Shown here: piece after piece, positions 25,126-34,781 of the stretch
Layout of the letters: every line of letters starts with the position of its first letter
Position numbering within the stretch: position 1 is the stretch's first letter
Source of the DNA: Prescottella agglutinans
GTDB taxonomy: Bacteria; Actinomycetota; Actinomycetes; Mycobacteriales; Mycobacteriaceae
Length of the DNA: 64,000 nucleotides
Assembly: GCF_004011865.1 (NCBI RefSeq)
Contig: NZ_RKLP01000012.1
Coordinates: 62,001 to 126,000, forward strand
Reading direction: 5' to 3'
Position numbers and translations under genes: made by a program
The notes under the pieces: generated by a model
What the model was told of the DNA's origin: nothing
What the model saw: only the letters and a program-made list of their open reading frames with translations
Databases searched by the model: none

Positions 25126-26178
25126 ATGACTGACGCGAGCACACGGTCGACACCACGCGCCTCCGGCCCCGCGGACGGCGGGGCCGGGGTGGGCGGTCCG
25201 AATGGCATTCCGGAGGCCCCGATCACTTCCCCACAGGAAACGAAGAGCAAGACGGTCACCCGTCCGGCGGACCGGATCTTCGGCTCGCTGGCGTCCGGGT
25301 CCGCGGTCTTCATCACGCTGCTCGTCGCGGCCGTCGGTATCTTCCTGATCTGGCGCGCGGTCCCGGCGTTGCAGCGCAATGAGGCCAACTTCCTCACCAG
25401 TCGGGTGTGGGACACCACCGACATCGACAACATGGCGTTCGGTGTGCTGGACCTGTTCATCACGACGGTGAAGGTCTCGGTGTTCGCGCTGATCCTCGCG
25501 ATGCCCGTCGCGTTGGGTATCGCGATCTTCCTCACCGAGTACGCCCCCAAGCGGCTGGCACGCCCACTCGCCTACGTCATCGATCTGCTGGCCGCGGTGC
25601 CGTCGATCGTCTACGGCCTGTGGGGTCTGCTGGTGTTCGCGCCCGCCGCCGCGCCGGTCGCGATGTGGCTCAACGAACATCTCGGCTGGATCCCGTTCTT
25701 CTCGGACGGCACCGGTTCGATCCGCGGCGGTGGCACCGTCTTCACGGCGGGCATCGTCCTGGCGGTGATGATCCTGCCGGTCATCACCGCGGTCACCCGC
25801 GAGGTGTTCGCGCAGACCCCCAAGGCCCACGTCGAGGCCGCGCTCGCGCTCGGCGCAACGCGCTGGGAAGTGGTGCGCACCACAGTCATTCCGTTCGGCA
25901 AGTCCGGCTACATCAGCGGTTCGATGCTCGGTCTCGGTCGCGCGCTCGGCGAGACGATGGCGCTCTACATGATCCTGCGGACCACGTCGGCGCCGGCCTC
26001 GTGGCTCTCGCTCAACGATTCCGGATCGACGATCGCGTCGAAGATCGCGCTCGGATACGCCGAATTCAACAACGACATCCAGGCGGGCGCCTACATCGCC
26101 GCCGGCCTGGTCCTCTTCGTGCTCACCTTCGTGGTCAACGCGGCCGCACGCGCCGCGATCGCCGGAAAGCGGGACTGA
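25126..26178 (+). CDS. pstC: Phosphate ABC transporter permease
   Basis: 350 residues: hydrophilic N-terminal 60 residues, then six or so membrane helices and the permease coupling loop (EVFAQTPKAHVEAALALGATRWEVVRTTVIPFGKSGYISG). LAAVPSIVYGLWG is a PstC hallmark. Forms the channel with PstA. Four bases separate it from pstA. Confidence 0.96.
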   Translation: MTDASTRSTPRASGPADGGAGVGGPNGIPEAPITSPQETKSKTVTRPADRIFGSLASGSAVFITLLVAAVGIFLIWRAVPALQRNEANFLTSRVWDTTDIDNMAFGVLDLFITTVKVSVFALILAMPVALGIAIFLTEYAPKRLARPLAYVIDLLAAVPSIVYGLWGLLVFAPAAAPVAMWLNEHLGWIPFFSDGTGSIRGGGTVFTAGIVLAVMILPVITAVTREVFAQTPKAHVEAALALGATRWEVVRTTVIPFGKSGYISGSMLGLGRALGETMALYMILRTTSAPASWLSLNDSGSTIASKIALGYAEFNNDIQAGAYIAAGLVLFVLTFVVNAAARAAIAGKRD

Positions 26179-26181
26179 CCG

Positions 26182-27087
26182 ATGACCAGCGTTCTCGACA
26201 AGCCGATCAAGGCGCCCGCGTTCCAGGGCGTCGGGTTCCGCCGCCGGTTCACCGACCTCACCGCGACGGTGCTGGTCACCCTGTCCGTGCTCATCGCGCT
26301 GGTCCCGCTGGTGTGGGTGCTGTGGACGGTGATCGCCAAGGGCCTGCCGGCCATCACGTCGCAGACGTGGTTCACGCACTCGCTGAGTGGGCTCTCCGCG
26401 TCCGCCGAGGGCGGCGGCATCTACCACGCCCTCATCGGCACCCTGATGCAGGGCCTGGTGTGCGCCGTGCTCGCGGTTCCGCTCGGCCTGTTCGTCGCCG
26501 TCTACCTCGTCGAGTACGCCGGCAACTCGCGTCTCGGCAAGCTCACGACCTTCATGGTCGACATCCTCTCGGGTGTCCCGTCGATCGTGGCCGCGCTGTT
26601 CATCTATGCGCTGTGGATCGCGACGTTCGGCTTCCCCAAGTCGGCCTTCGCGGTCTCGCTCGCCCTGGTCCTGCTGATGGTCCCGGTCGTCGTCCGCAGC
26701 ACGGAGGAGATGCTGCGGATCGTGCCGAACGACCTGCGCGAGGCGTCGTACGCGCTGGGCGTGCCGAAGTGGAAGACCATCGCGCGCATCGTCGTTCCCA
26801 CCGCGCTGCCCGGCATCATCACCGGCGTCATGCTCGCCCTGGCCCGCGTGCTCGGCGAGACCGCACCGTTGCTGATCCTGGTGGGCTACGCGCCGTTCAT
26901 CAACTTCAACCTGTTCGGTGGAGAGATGGGCACGCTGCCCGGCGTGATGGTCGCGGAGATGAACAATCCGACCGACGCCGGTTCCAACCGGATCTGGGGT
27001 GCGGCGCTGACGCTCATCCTGCTGATCGCGATCCTCAACATCGTCGCGAAGGTGATCGGTCACTTCACCACGGTGCGCAACAAGTGA
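26182..27087 (+). CDS. pstA: Phosphate ABC transporter permease
   Basis: 301 residues, six hydrophobic helices. SGVPSIVAALFIYALW and the coupling loop EEMLRIVPNDLREASYALGVPKWKTIARIVVPTALPGIITG identify PstA. Partner of PstC in the inner-membrane phosphate channel. Followed by 95 bp without an obvious terminator, then pstB. Confidence 0.96.
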   Translation: MTSVLDKPIKAPAFQGVGFRRRFTDLTATVLVTLSVLIALVPLVWVLWTVIAKGLPAITSQTWFTHSLSGLSASAEGGGIYHALIGTLMQGLVCAVLAVPLGLFVAVYLVEYAGNSRLGKLTTFMVDILSGVPSIVAALFIYALWIATFGFPKSAFAVSLALVLLMVPVVVRSTEEMLRIVPNDLREASYALGVPKWKTIARIVVPTALPGIITGVMLALARVLGETAPLLILVGYAPFINFNLFGGEMGTLPGVMVAEMNNPTDAGSNRIWGAALTLILLIAILNIVAKVIGHFTTVRNK

Positions 27088-27182
27088 GCACCGAACGCGC
27101 GGCGATCCACGCAATCACCGCACACCCCGAACCTCGCAAGCAGATACTCGAGCTGACGCTCACACCAGTAGGGAGCCGTTGA

Positions 27183-27959
<777 letters not shown>

Positions 27960-27961
27960 TC

Positions 27962-28020
27962 CCGTCCCGGAACCCCTCCGGCTACGCTGGCTGCTCCGGC
28001 TGGAGGGAGGGGTGGGACGG
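27962..28020 (+). promoter_or_regulatory. Bulged hairpin covering the ribosome site of the CHAP gene
   Basis: CCGTCCC (27962-27968) pairs with GGGACGG (28014-28020), and ACCCCTCC (27972-27979) with GGAGGGGT (28006-28013), separated by a 3-nt bulge. The 3' arm includes part of the GGAGGGAGG ribosome site and reaches the GTG of the CHAP gene. It may be both a pst terminator and a translation block. Confidence 0.55.
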
Positions 28021-28604
28021 TGTCGTCGAAGAGCGGGGTGGGACGGGTCGCGGCGCTCGGGTGCGCTGTCGTGATCATGGTCGTCGTGGGCCTGGTCTGG
28101 TGGGCGCCGTGGCGCGGGGGTGCCATCGTCGGCGCCGAACTACGGTCCTTCCCGACGGTCGACGGGTCCGCCCTCGACCCCACCCGGGCGCGGATAGTCG
28201 ACGTCGTGCGAACCGAGTTCGACGCGCAGCCGTCCGGAACGAAGTACTCCGAGGGCGCCGAGGAATCGTGGTGTGCCGACTTCGTCAGTTGGACGCTGCG
28301 CGAGGTCGGGGAGCCCTTGTCGAACCCGAATTCGGGGTCGTGGCGGATTCCCGGGGTCTACACACTGCAGGAGTACTACGAATCGGTCGGGCGCTTCCGG
28401 CCTGTCGACTCGGGTTACGTCCCGCGGACCGGCGACGTCGCGTTGTACGCGCCGTCGAGCCCTTTCGGGCAGCACACCAACTTCGTGATCGACTACGACG
28501 CGGGCACCCTCACCACCGTCGGCGGTAACGAGGCCGACGCGATCAAGGTGCACCGCTTCGCGGTGGCGGACGTGCCGGAGCTCCTCGGCTACGGCGTGCT
28601 CTGA
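28020..28604 (+). CDS. CHAP-domain (amidase/endopeptidase-fold) exported protein
   Basis: 194 residues: an N-terminal membrane anchor or signal (VAALGCAVVIMVVVGLVWW), then a CHAP domain with probable catalytic Cys85 (EESWCADFVSW) and His152 (FGQHTNFVIDYD). CHAP enzymes cleave peptidoglycan or related peptides outside the membrane. GTG start chosen for GGAGGGAGG upstream. Its 3' end overlaps the convergent EEP gene by 16 bp. Whether it belongs to the pst transcript depends on the hairpin in front of it. Confidence 0.82.
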   Translation: MSSKSGVGRVAALGCAVVIMVVVGLVWWAPWRGGAIVGAELRSFPTVDGSALDPTRARIVDVVRTEFDAQPSGTKYSEGAEESWCADFVSWTLREVGEPLSNPNSGSWRIPGVYTLQEYYESVGRFRPVDSGYVPRTGDVALYAPSSPFGQHTNFVIDYDAGTLTTVGGNEADAIKVHRFAVADVPELLGYGVL

Positions 28605-29593
28605 GCGGCAACAGGATTCGTCAGGCGGACGTCGACCACCAGCCCGTGGTGGTCGGAGCCGGCGATGTCGATGCGCTCCAGCCTGGTCGCGACCGCCCCC
28701 TTGGTGATCATCCGGTCGATGCCGATCAGCGCGGGGATCCGCCGACCGGCCGGCATCGTGGGCACCAGTCCGGCGCCCAGTTGGTCTGCGGCGTCGGCGT
28801 ATCCGTCGGTGAGCAGCGCCCGGTACTGGCGCTGGGTGTAGCTTGCGTTGAAGTCCCCGCTCACGACGACGTTGTCGCGCACGGCGCTCGACTCGAACTC
28901 GGAGTGCAGTTTGCGTAGCTCGGCCGCCCACACGGGTGCGGGGAACAGGTAGGCGGGCGCGGGATGAACGGCGAACAGGACCAATGGTTCTCGCAGTCCG
29001 ACGTCGAGGTCCGCGGACAGGTTGGCGGACAGGAAGCTGTCGAGATTGCGGGTGTTCGACAGCGGTAAGCGACTGTAGATCCCGCCGCCCTCCCCGCCGG
29101 GCCCGTACGACACCACGAACCGGTGCGGCAGGAGGTCGTCGAGTCCGGCCGCGTGCAGTCCCGCGATGGACTCGTCGGTGAGTTCCTGGACGGTGAGGAC
29201 GTCGATGTCCCGGTCGCGGACGGTGCGCACCAGCGCCGACGGATCCGCCTGTCCCACTTTGATGTTGGCTTGCATGACGCGCACCGTCGGTCCCGTCGCG
29301 GTGTCGGGTGAGATGCCGGGGGCACCGGGAATGTAGAGCGGGCTGAGCATCCAGGCGCCCAGCGCGCAGACGACGAGGCACGCCGCCTCGGCGATCCACC
29401 GTTCGGCGAACGCGGCGACGACCGCGCCGACCATCGCGATCACCAGTAGTAGCGGTGTCTGCGCGGCCAGCAGGACGACGAAGCGGTTCTCCACGTTCAC
29501 GATCGAGGCGACGAGGCCCGCGGCGCCCAGCCCACAGCAGGTCGCGGCGAATACTCCGGCCGTCGTCCGGGCCGTCCGGCTGTCGATCACCAC
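28589..29593 (-). CDS. Membrane-anchored endonuclease/exonuclease/phosphatase-family protein
   Basis: 334 residues: three hydrophobic segments in the first 90 residues, then an EEP domain. Catalytic landmarks are VMQANIKVGQ (metal-binding Asn), DVLTVQELTDE (metal-binding Glu), VVVSGDFNAS (SGDFN) and GSDHHGLVVDV (SDHxP-type His). Such proteins hydrolyse phosphodiesters of nucleic acids or phospholipids, here outside the membrane by topology. Two GTG codons start the frame. Neighbouring phosphate genes hint at phosphate scavenging, but that is inference. Confidence 0.85.
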   Translation of the reverse strand: MVIDSRTARTTAGVFAATCCGLGAAGLVASIVNVENRFVVLLAAQTPLLLVIAMVGAVVAAFAERWIAEAACLVVCALGAWMLSPLYIPGAPGISPDTATGPTVRVMQANIKVGQADPSALVRTVRDRDIDVLTVQELTDESIAGLHAAGLDDLLPHRFVVSYGPGGEGGGIYSRLPLSNTRNLDSFLSANLSADLDVGLREPLVLFAVHPAPAYLFPAPVWAAELRKLHSEFESSAVRDNVVVSGDFNASYTQRQYRALLTDGYADAADQLGAGLVPTMPAGRRIPALIGIDRMITKGAVATRLERIDIAGSDHHGLVVDVRLTNPVAAQSTP

Positions 29594-29644
29594 TCGATCA
29601 TGCCCGCTTCCGGACCGAGGGGCGCGGTCTCGTCGAGCGGGTAA

Positions 29645-29773
29645 TTGACAGGTAGCTAGAGGTGTGTCAACCAGCTGATCGACAGGTGGCTGGACGGGTG
29701 TCAGCCACCTGATTGACAGGTGGCTGGGCGGGTGTCAAAAGAGCTAATTGACAGGTAGCCAGGCGGGCGTCAA
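29645..29773. repeat. Array of four phased 26-bp dyads
   Basis: Four tandem units, starts 29645, 29679, 29713 and 29748 (periods 34, 34, 35). Each has TTGACA-N14-TGTCAA: unit 3 is exact; unit 1 exact; unit 2 TCGACA/TGTCAG; unit 4 TTGACA/CGTCAA. The 14-nt centre is also conserved (GGTGGCTGGGCGGG-like). Arm starts are 20 bp apart, two helical turns, fitting a dimeric DNA-binding protein. The array fills part of the 376-bp gap 29594-29969 before the ABC importer operon; the rest of the gap shows nothing clear. Confidence 0.85.
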
Positions 29774-29969
29774 CCGGTGACTTGTTTCCCTGCCGGGCTG
29801 GTCTACCCGGACCTTCGTGTGATTGTCTGAATCGCCCAAACATTGCTCAAAGTTTGATTACGCTCGTGCAGCAAGCTGGACGGGACGCCGAGCGACGCCG
29901 AGGGGAACGGCGTAGCTGGACGGTCGCGACTTTGTCCGGATGTGCAGCGCCTATCGAGAAGGACATCAC

Positions 29970-31190
29970 GTGAAACTGAAGAACCTTGCTCCGGCCATTG
30001 CCGCCCTCGCCGCCGTCGGCCTCGTCGCTTCGGGATGCAGTGACGACAGTTCCGCCGACCCGGCCCAGAATCCCGCGACCGGCGAGCCGATCAAGGTCGG
30101 TCAGATCCTCTCGATGCAGGCCGGCGGCCTGTCGGTAGCGAACATGGGTGCCGGCATGACCGCGTCGATCGAGGCGCTCAACAACCGCGGTGGTGTCTCC
30201 GGTCGCCCGCTCGAGCTGGTCCAGTGCGACTCGATGGGCGACCCCAACAAGGAGGTCGACTGCGCCAACAAGATGGTCAGCGAGGGCGTGACCGCCACGC
30301 TCGCGGACTTCACGGTGGCCTCGCCGGAGTCGGTGTCGCAGATCCTCACGACGGCCGGCATCCCGCGGATCGGCATGAACCCGATGAACATGGCCGACTT
30401 CACCTCGCCCAACGTGTTCACCCCGTTCTCGGGTTCGCTGCTCACGCTGTACGCCAACGTCGACGCGCTGGTCGCGCAGGGTAAGACCAAGCTGTCGCTG
30501 ATGCGTCCGGACGTCCCGGTCGCCGCGATGCTCAGCCAGATGCTCGCCCCGGCCGTGCAGGCGAAGGGCGCCGAGATCGTCAACGAGGTGGCGGTGGGCC
30601 CCGGCGCCACCGACTACACCCAGTTCGTCGCCGCGGCCGAACGCAACGGTGCGCAGGGCGTGCTGATGGCGTTGACGGCCACCGAGTCCAACCAGGTCGC
30701 GGACGCATTCGAGCAGCTCGGCTCGAAGCTGTCCTTCGCCATGCCCGCCACCAACTTCACGCAGGCCGACCTGCAGAACCTGGGCACCTTCGCCACCTCG
30801 TCGATCTACACCAGTCCGGTCCCGGCGCCGTCGTCGAGCACCGACGATTTCCCGGGTCTGGTTCCGTTCCTCGACGACATGTCCGCGTCGGACCAGGAGG
30901 ACCTGGCACGCGAGAACCTCAACGGCACCGAGATCTTCTCGTGGCTGTCGGTCCGCGCTTTCGGTGAGGTCGCCAAGACTCTCGGCACCATCGACGCACC
31001 GTCGGTCATGCAGGGCTTCCAGAACGCCAAGGACATCGACATGGCCGGACTGGTGCCCGCGTGGACGCCGAACGCCGTGGAGCCGTTCGGCATCTTCCAG
31101 CGCGTGTCGAACTCGATGATGTACAAGATGTCGTTCGACGGCGACGTCGTGGTGACCGATCCGAACATGTTCGACCTGCGCACCCAGTAG
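29970..31190 (+). CDS. Branched-chain-type (HAAT) substrate-binding lipoprotein
   Basis: 406 residues, lipobox VASGC with Cys23. Periplasmic-binding-protein type I fold of the Leu/Ile/Val-binding family: IKVGQILSMQAGG, MTASIEALNNRGGVSGRPLELVQCDSMGDPNKEVDCANKMV and TATLADFTVASPESVSQIL. Ligands of this family include amino acids, amides, urea and aromatic acids; the ligand here cannot be read from sequence. GTG start follows GAGAAGGA. First gene of the importer operon; four-dyad array 200 bp upstream. Confidence 0.88.
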   Translation: MKLKNLAPAIAALAAVGLVASGCSDDSSADPAQNPATGEPIKVGQILSMQAGGLSVANMGAGMTASIEALNNRGGVSGRPLELVQCDSMGDPNKEVDCANKMVSEGVTATLADFTVASPESVSQILTTAGIPRIGMNPMNMADFTSPNVFTPFSGSLLTLYANVDALVAQGKTKLSLMRPDVPVAAMLSQMLAPAVQAKGAEIVNEVAVGPGATDYTQFVAAAERNGAQGVLMALTATESNQVADAFEQLGSKLSFAMPATNFTQADLQNLGTFATSSIYTSPVPAPSSSTDDFPGLVPFLDDMSASDQEDLARENLNGTEIFSWLSVRAFGEVAKTLGTIDAPSVMQGFQNAKDIDMAGLVPAWTPNAVEPFGIFQRVSNSMMYKMSFDGDVVVTDPNMFDLRTQ

Positions 31191-31256
31191 TAGTCCCGTC
31201 GATGCGGGGTCCGGCTCCGTCAGCCGGACCCCGCTTCGGTCTCCCCGGAGGTTTGC

Positions 31257-34004
31257 ATGACGGAACTACTGCAGTTCGCCATTCTCGGTCTCGGTGCCGG
31301 ATCGGCGTATGCGCTGCTCGCTCAAGGCGTCGTCCTCGTCTACCGAGGTTCCGGCGTGGTCAACTTCGCCCAGGGCGCGATCGCGATGGTCGCGGCCTAC
31401 GTCTGCCTGGAAACCCTCCAGCGCAAGCAACATTGGTCGCTCTGGCCCGCGTTCGTGGTGGCTGTCCTGGTGGCCGCCGCGATCGGATTCCTGTTCCAGC
31501 AGCTCGTGTTGCGCTGGTTGGCGACGGCAGCGCCGATCGTCCGGCTCGCTGCCACGCTCGGTCTGCTCGTGATCCTGCAGGCCGGAGTCCAGCAGTACTA
31601 CGGATCGAAGTCGATTCGGGTGCGCGCCTTCCTGCCGAACGACGCCTACCACTGGGGCGGCATCGTCGTGCAGCAGGACCGCTTGATCCTGTTGGGGATC
31701 GCAGTGGTGACGACGGCGGTGCTGTGGGCGGCGACCCGTTTCACGCGGGTCGGCCTGGCGATCACCGCGGCGGCCGAGAACGAGCGTGCCACAGCGGCTC
31801 TGGGATGGTCGCCGCAGCGACTGGCGTCGTTGACGTGGACGGTCGGTGGCGGCCTCGCGGGCGCGGCCGGCGTCCTCGTCGCGCCGCTCACGGGGTTGAC
31901 GCCCAACGCGTTCGTCGTCATCGTCACCGTCTCGGCCCTCGCCGCGGCGCTGCTGGGCGGCTTCCGCTCCTTCCCGCTCACCCTGCTCGGCGGACTGCTA
32001 CTGGGCGTGGGGGAGAGCGTGGTGGTGCTCTACCAGGACGACATTCGTGACCTGCTGGGGATGGAGACGCTCACCGGCATCAACCGTGCGGTCCCCTTCC
32101 TGGTGATCCTGGTCGTGCTCGTCGTGCGTGGTAAAGGCTTGCCGCTGCGCAGCCACGTCGCCGACCGACTCCCTCGGTTGGGCACCGGCCGCATCGACTG
32201 GCCACTGCTCGCCGTCGCGGTCGCCGTGGTCGCGGTGGTGGTGCTCGTGTCCGGTGGCGACTGGCTCCGATCCTTGACCGCCACGCTCGCCGCGGCGGTG
32301 TTCCTGCTCTCGATCGTGGTCCTGACCGGATTCGCGGGTCAGCTGTCGTTGGCGCAGTACACCGTCGGTGGACTCGGCGCCCTGGTCTCCGCCCGGCTCA
32401 TCGGGCAGGCCGGCTGGCCGTTGATCCCGGCCGCGCTCGTGAGCGTCGTCGGGGTGACCGTGGTGGGTGTGCTGTTCGCGTTGCCCGCACTGCGCACCCG
32501 TGGCGTGAACCTGGCCGTCGTCACACTCGGTCTCGGATTCACGGTGCAGGAGATGGTGTTCAACAACCCCACCTTCACCGGCGACAAGGTGCAGGGCGCG
32601 GTGCGGATCGACGAGGTGAGCCTGCTGGGCTTCGACGTCTCGGCGACCAACCACCCGGAACGCTGGGCGTTGCTGTGCCTCGTGGTACTCGTGGTGAGTG
32701 CGTTGATGGTGGCGAACCTGCGACGATCCCGCACCGGCCGACGCTTGATCGCGGTGCGGACCAACGAGCGGGCCGCCGCGTCGTTGGGTATCAGCGTGTT
32801 CGCGGTCAAGCTCTACGCTTTCGCCGTCGCCGCGGGACTCGCTGCGGTTGCGGGAATCCTGTTGGGATTGCGCAACATTGCGGTCACCTACTTCGAGTTC
32901 AACGTCTTCTCGTCGATCAACGCCGTCGTCCAGGCCGTCACGGGCGGTCTGGGATTCGTCATCGGCGCGGTGGCCGGTGCCCTGCTGGCACCCGGCGCGC
33001 TACTCAGCCGACTCATGGAGAGCGGTGAGGCAACCGGCGTGATCTCGACGCTGATCGGTGGCGTCGTGTTGATCGTGATCCTCCTGACGAACCAGAACGG
33101 CCTCGCGGACATGCTGTCTCGGCTGGGCGGCGCGCTGAGGCGTCGCCTGCGTCCGAACCGACCGCACCGTCACCGCCGCGCACACGAACTGTCGCCCGTG
33201 CGGGACTTCGACCTCGATCCGGTGCCTGCGCTCGCTCTGTCGGTGCGAGACCTCACCGTGCGGTTCGGTGGTGTGACGGCGGTCGACGGCGTGTGTCTGG
33301 ATGTGGAACCCGGTCAGGTGGTGGGGCTCATCGGCCCCAACGGTGCCGGTAAGACGACCGTGATCGACGCCGTGACGGGGTTCGTCACCCCGGCGAATGG
33401 CCAGGTGCTGCTGGGCGACGACGACGTGGTCGGATGGAGTGCAGCACGACGGTCTCGAGCGGGCCTGCGGCGGTCGTTCCAGTCGCTCGAACTGTTCGAG
33501 GACGTCACGGTTGCCGAGAACATCCACGCCGGCGCGGACGACGCGGGTTGGCAGACGTGGGTGACCGACCTGATCCGCCCGGGACGACATCCGTTCTCGC
33601 CGACAGCGTCTGCCGCGGTGGCCGACTTCGAGCTTTCCCCGGATCTCGATGCATTTCCGAGTGAATTGTCCTACGGCAGACGGCGACTCGTCGGCATCGC
33701 CAGGACCGTCGCGTCGGGGCCGTCGGTGGTGTTGTTGGACGAGCCTGCGGCGGGCCTGGACGAGGTGGAGAGCCGCGAACTGGCGGACGGCATCCGGATG
33801 CTCGCGGATCGACGTCGCGCGGGTGTGCTGCTGATCGAGCACGACATGGACCTGGTGATGTCCGCGTGCGACCGGGTCGTGGTCCTCGAGGCCGGCCGTG
33901 TCATCGCCGACGGGACGCCGCAGGAGGTGGCCGCCGACGAGCGCGTGCAGGCGGCCTACCTGGGAACGCACGCCGACAGTGCAACGACGGAGGTGACGAC
34001 GTGA
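31257..34004 (+). CDS. LivH-LivM-LivG three-domain fusion of a branched-chain-type ABC importer
   Basis: 915 residues joining three usually separate subunits. Residues 1-300: LivH permease (GAGSAYALLAQGVVLVYRGSG, GLAITAAAENERATAALG). About 310-640: LivM permease (LTGFAGQLSLAQYTVGGLGA, GRRLIAVRTNERAAASLGIS). About 665-915: LivG ATPase with Walker A GPNGAGKTT, signature LSYGRRRLVGIARTV, Walker B VVLLDEPAAGLDE. A basic His/Arg linker separates LivM from LivG. The frame is open throughout, so it is not a sequencing artefact of a stop. The stop overlaps the livF GTG. Confidence 0.9.
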   Translation: MTELLQFAILGLGAGSAYALLAQGVVLVYRGSGVVNFAQGAIAMVAAYVCLETLQRKQHWSLWPAFVVAVLVAAAIGFLFQQLVLRWLATAAPIVRLAATLGLLVILQAGVQQYYGSKSIRVRAFLPNDAYHWGGIVVQQDRLILLGIAVVTTAVLWAATRFTRVGLAITAAAENERATAALGWSPQRLASLTWTVGGGLAGAAGVLVAPLTGLTPNAFVVIVTVSALAAALLGGFRSFPLTLLGGLLLGVGESVVVLYQDDIRDLLGMETLTGINRAVPFLVILVVLVVRGKGLPLRSHVADRLPRLGTGRIDWPLLAVAVAVVAVVVLVSGGDWLRSLTATLAAAVFLLSIVVLTGFAGQLSLAQYTVGGLGALVSARLIGQAGWPLIPAALVSVVGVTVVGVLFALPALRTRGVNLAVVTLGLGFTVQEMVFNNPTFTGDKVQGAVRIDEVSLLGFDVSATNHPERWALLCLVVLVVSALMVANLRRSRTGRRLIAVRTNERAAASLGISVFAVKLYAFAVAAGLAAVAGILLGLRNIAVTYFEFNVFSSINAVVQAVTGGLGFVIGAVAGALLAPGALLSRLMESGEATGVISTLIGGVVLIVILLTNQNGLADMLSRLGGALRRRLRPNRPHRHRRAHELSPVRDFDLDPVPALALSVRDLTVRFGGVTAVDGVCLDVEPGQVVGLIGPNGAGKTTVIDAVTGFVTPANGQVLLGDDDVVGWSAARRSRAGLRRSFQSLELFEDVTVAENIHAGADDAGWQTWVTDLIRPGRHPFSPTASAAVADFELSPDLDAFPSELSYGRRRLVGIARTVASGPSVVLLDEPAAGLDEVESRELADGIRMLADRRRAGVLLIEHDMDLVMSACDRVVVLEAGRVIADGTPQEVAADERVQAAYLGTHADSATTEVTT

Positions 34005-34729
34005 CGACGACCGTGCAGACAGCGATCGAGAATCGGACGACAGTCCTCGAATACGACGGCGTGAGTGCCGGATACGGTGGGGCCGCGGTGTGCCGGGACC
34101 TGAACCTGACGGTCCGCGCGGGCGAGGTGGTCGCACTGATCGGTGCCAACGGCGCCGGGAAGTCCACGACGATGCTCACGGCTGCGGGCGAGCTGGCGCC
34201 GATTTCCGGGACCGTCCGAGTGCTCGATCAGACGAAGCGGATGTCGTTGGCGCAGTTGTCGAAACGCGGCCTGAGCTATGTCACCGAGGAGCGTTCGGTG
34301 ATCATGGGGCTGACTACCGCGGAGAATCTGCGACTGGCCGGGGTTTCCGCGGACGCCGCGTGCGCGATCTTCCCGGAGCTGCGCCGTCTGTTGCGCCGGC
34401 AGGCGGGCCTGCTGTCGGGCGGAGAGCAGCAGATGCTCACGCTCGCCCGCGCCTTGGCCCGCAAACCGAAACTGCTCCTGGCCGACGAGCTCTCGCTGGG
34501 CCTGGCGCCGCAGATCGTGGCGCGTTTGCTCGCCGTCGTGCGGGACGCTGCGACCACCGAGGGTGTCGGGGTGTTGCTGGTGGAGCAGCACGTCCGCCAG
34601 GTGCTCGAGGTGGCCGATCGGGTCTACGTCATGCGTCGCGGGCGGGTCATCCTCGAGGGCCCGGCGGCCGACATCGCGGCCGATCTCGACGCCGTCCAGC
34701 GCGCGTACCTGTCCGGTGAGGGCGCCTGA
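34001..34729 (+). CDS. livF: LivF-type ATPase of the branched-chain-type importer
   Basis: 242 residues. Walker A GANGAGKST, signature LLSGGEQQMLTLARAL, Walker B LLLADELSLGLAP; VTEERSVIMGLTTAENL is the LivF-type insertion after Walker A. Pairs with the LivG domain of the fused upstream protein. GTG start overlaps that protein's stop (GTGA), indicating coupled translation. A 12-bp hairpin ends the operon. Confidence 0.93.
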   Translation: MTTTVQTAIENRTTVLEYDGVSAGYGGAAVCRDLNLTVRAGEVVALIGANGAGKSTTMLTAAGELAPISGTVRVLDQTKRMSLAQLSKRGLSYVTEERSVIMGLTTAENLRLAGVSADAACAIFPELRRLLRRQAGLLSGGEQQMLTLARALARKPKLLLADELSLGLAPQIVARLLAVVRDAATTEGVGVLLVEQHVRQVLEVADRVYVMRRGRVILEGPAADIAADLDAVQRAYLSGEGA

Positions 34730-34749
34730 CACCTCGCCGGGAAGGCCGA

Positions 34750-34777
34750 GCACCGGGGGCGCGTACGCCCCCGGTGC
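34750..34777. terminator. Terminator between livF and phoU
   Basis: GCACCGGGGGCG (34750-34761) pairs perfectly with CGCCCCCGGTGC (34766-34777), loop CGTA, between convergent stops; works for both. Confidence 0.8.
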
Positions 34778-34781
34778 GGCT

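Noticed and set aside
25039-27114. 691-codon minus-strand frame across pstC and pstA
   Set aside because: Shadow frame, Arg/Asp/His-rich, opposite to well-conserved permease genes.
29645-29773. Possible CRISPR array
   Set aside because: Whole period is conserved; there are no unique spacers, only four units, and no cas genes nearby.
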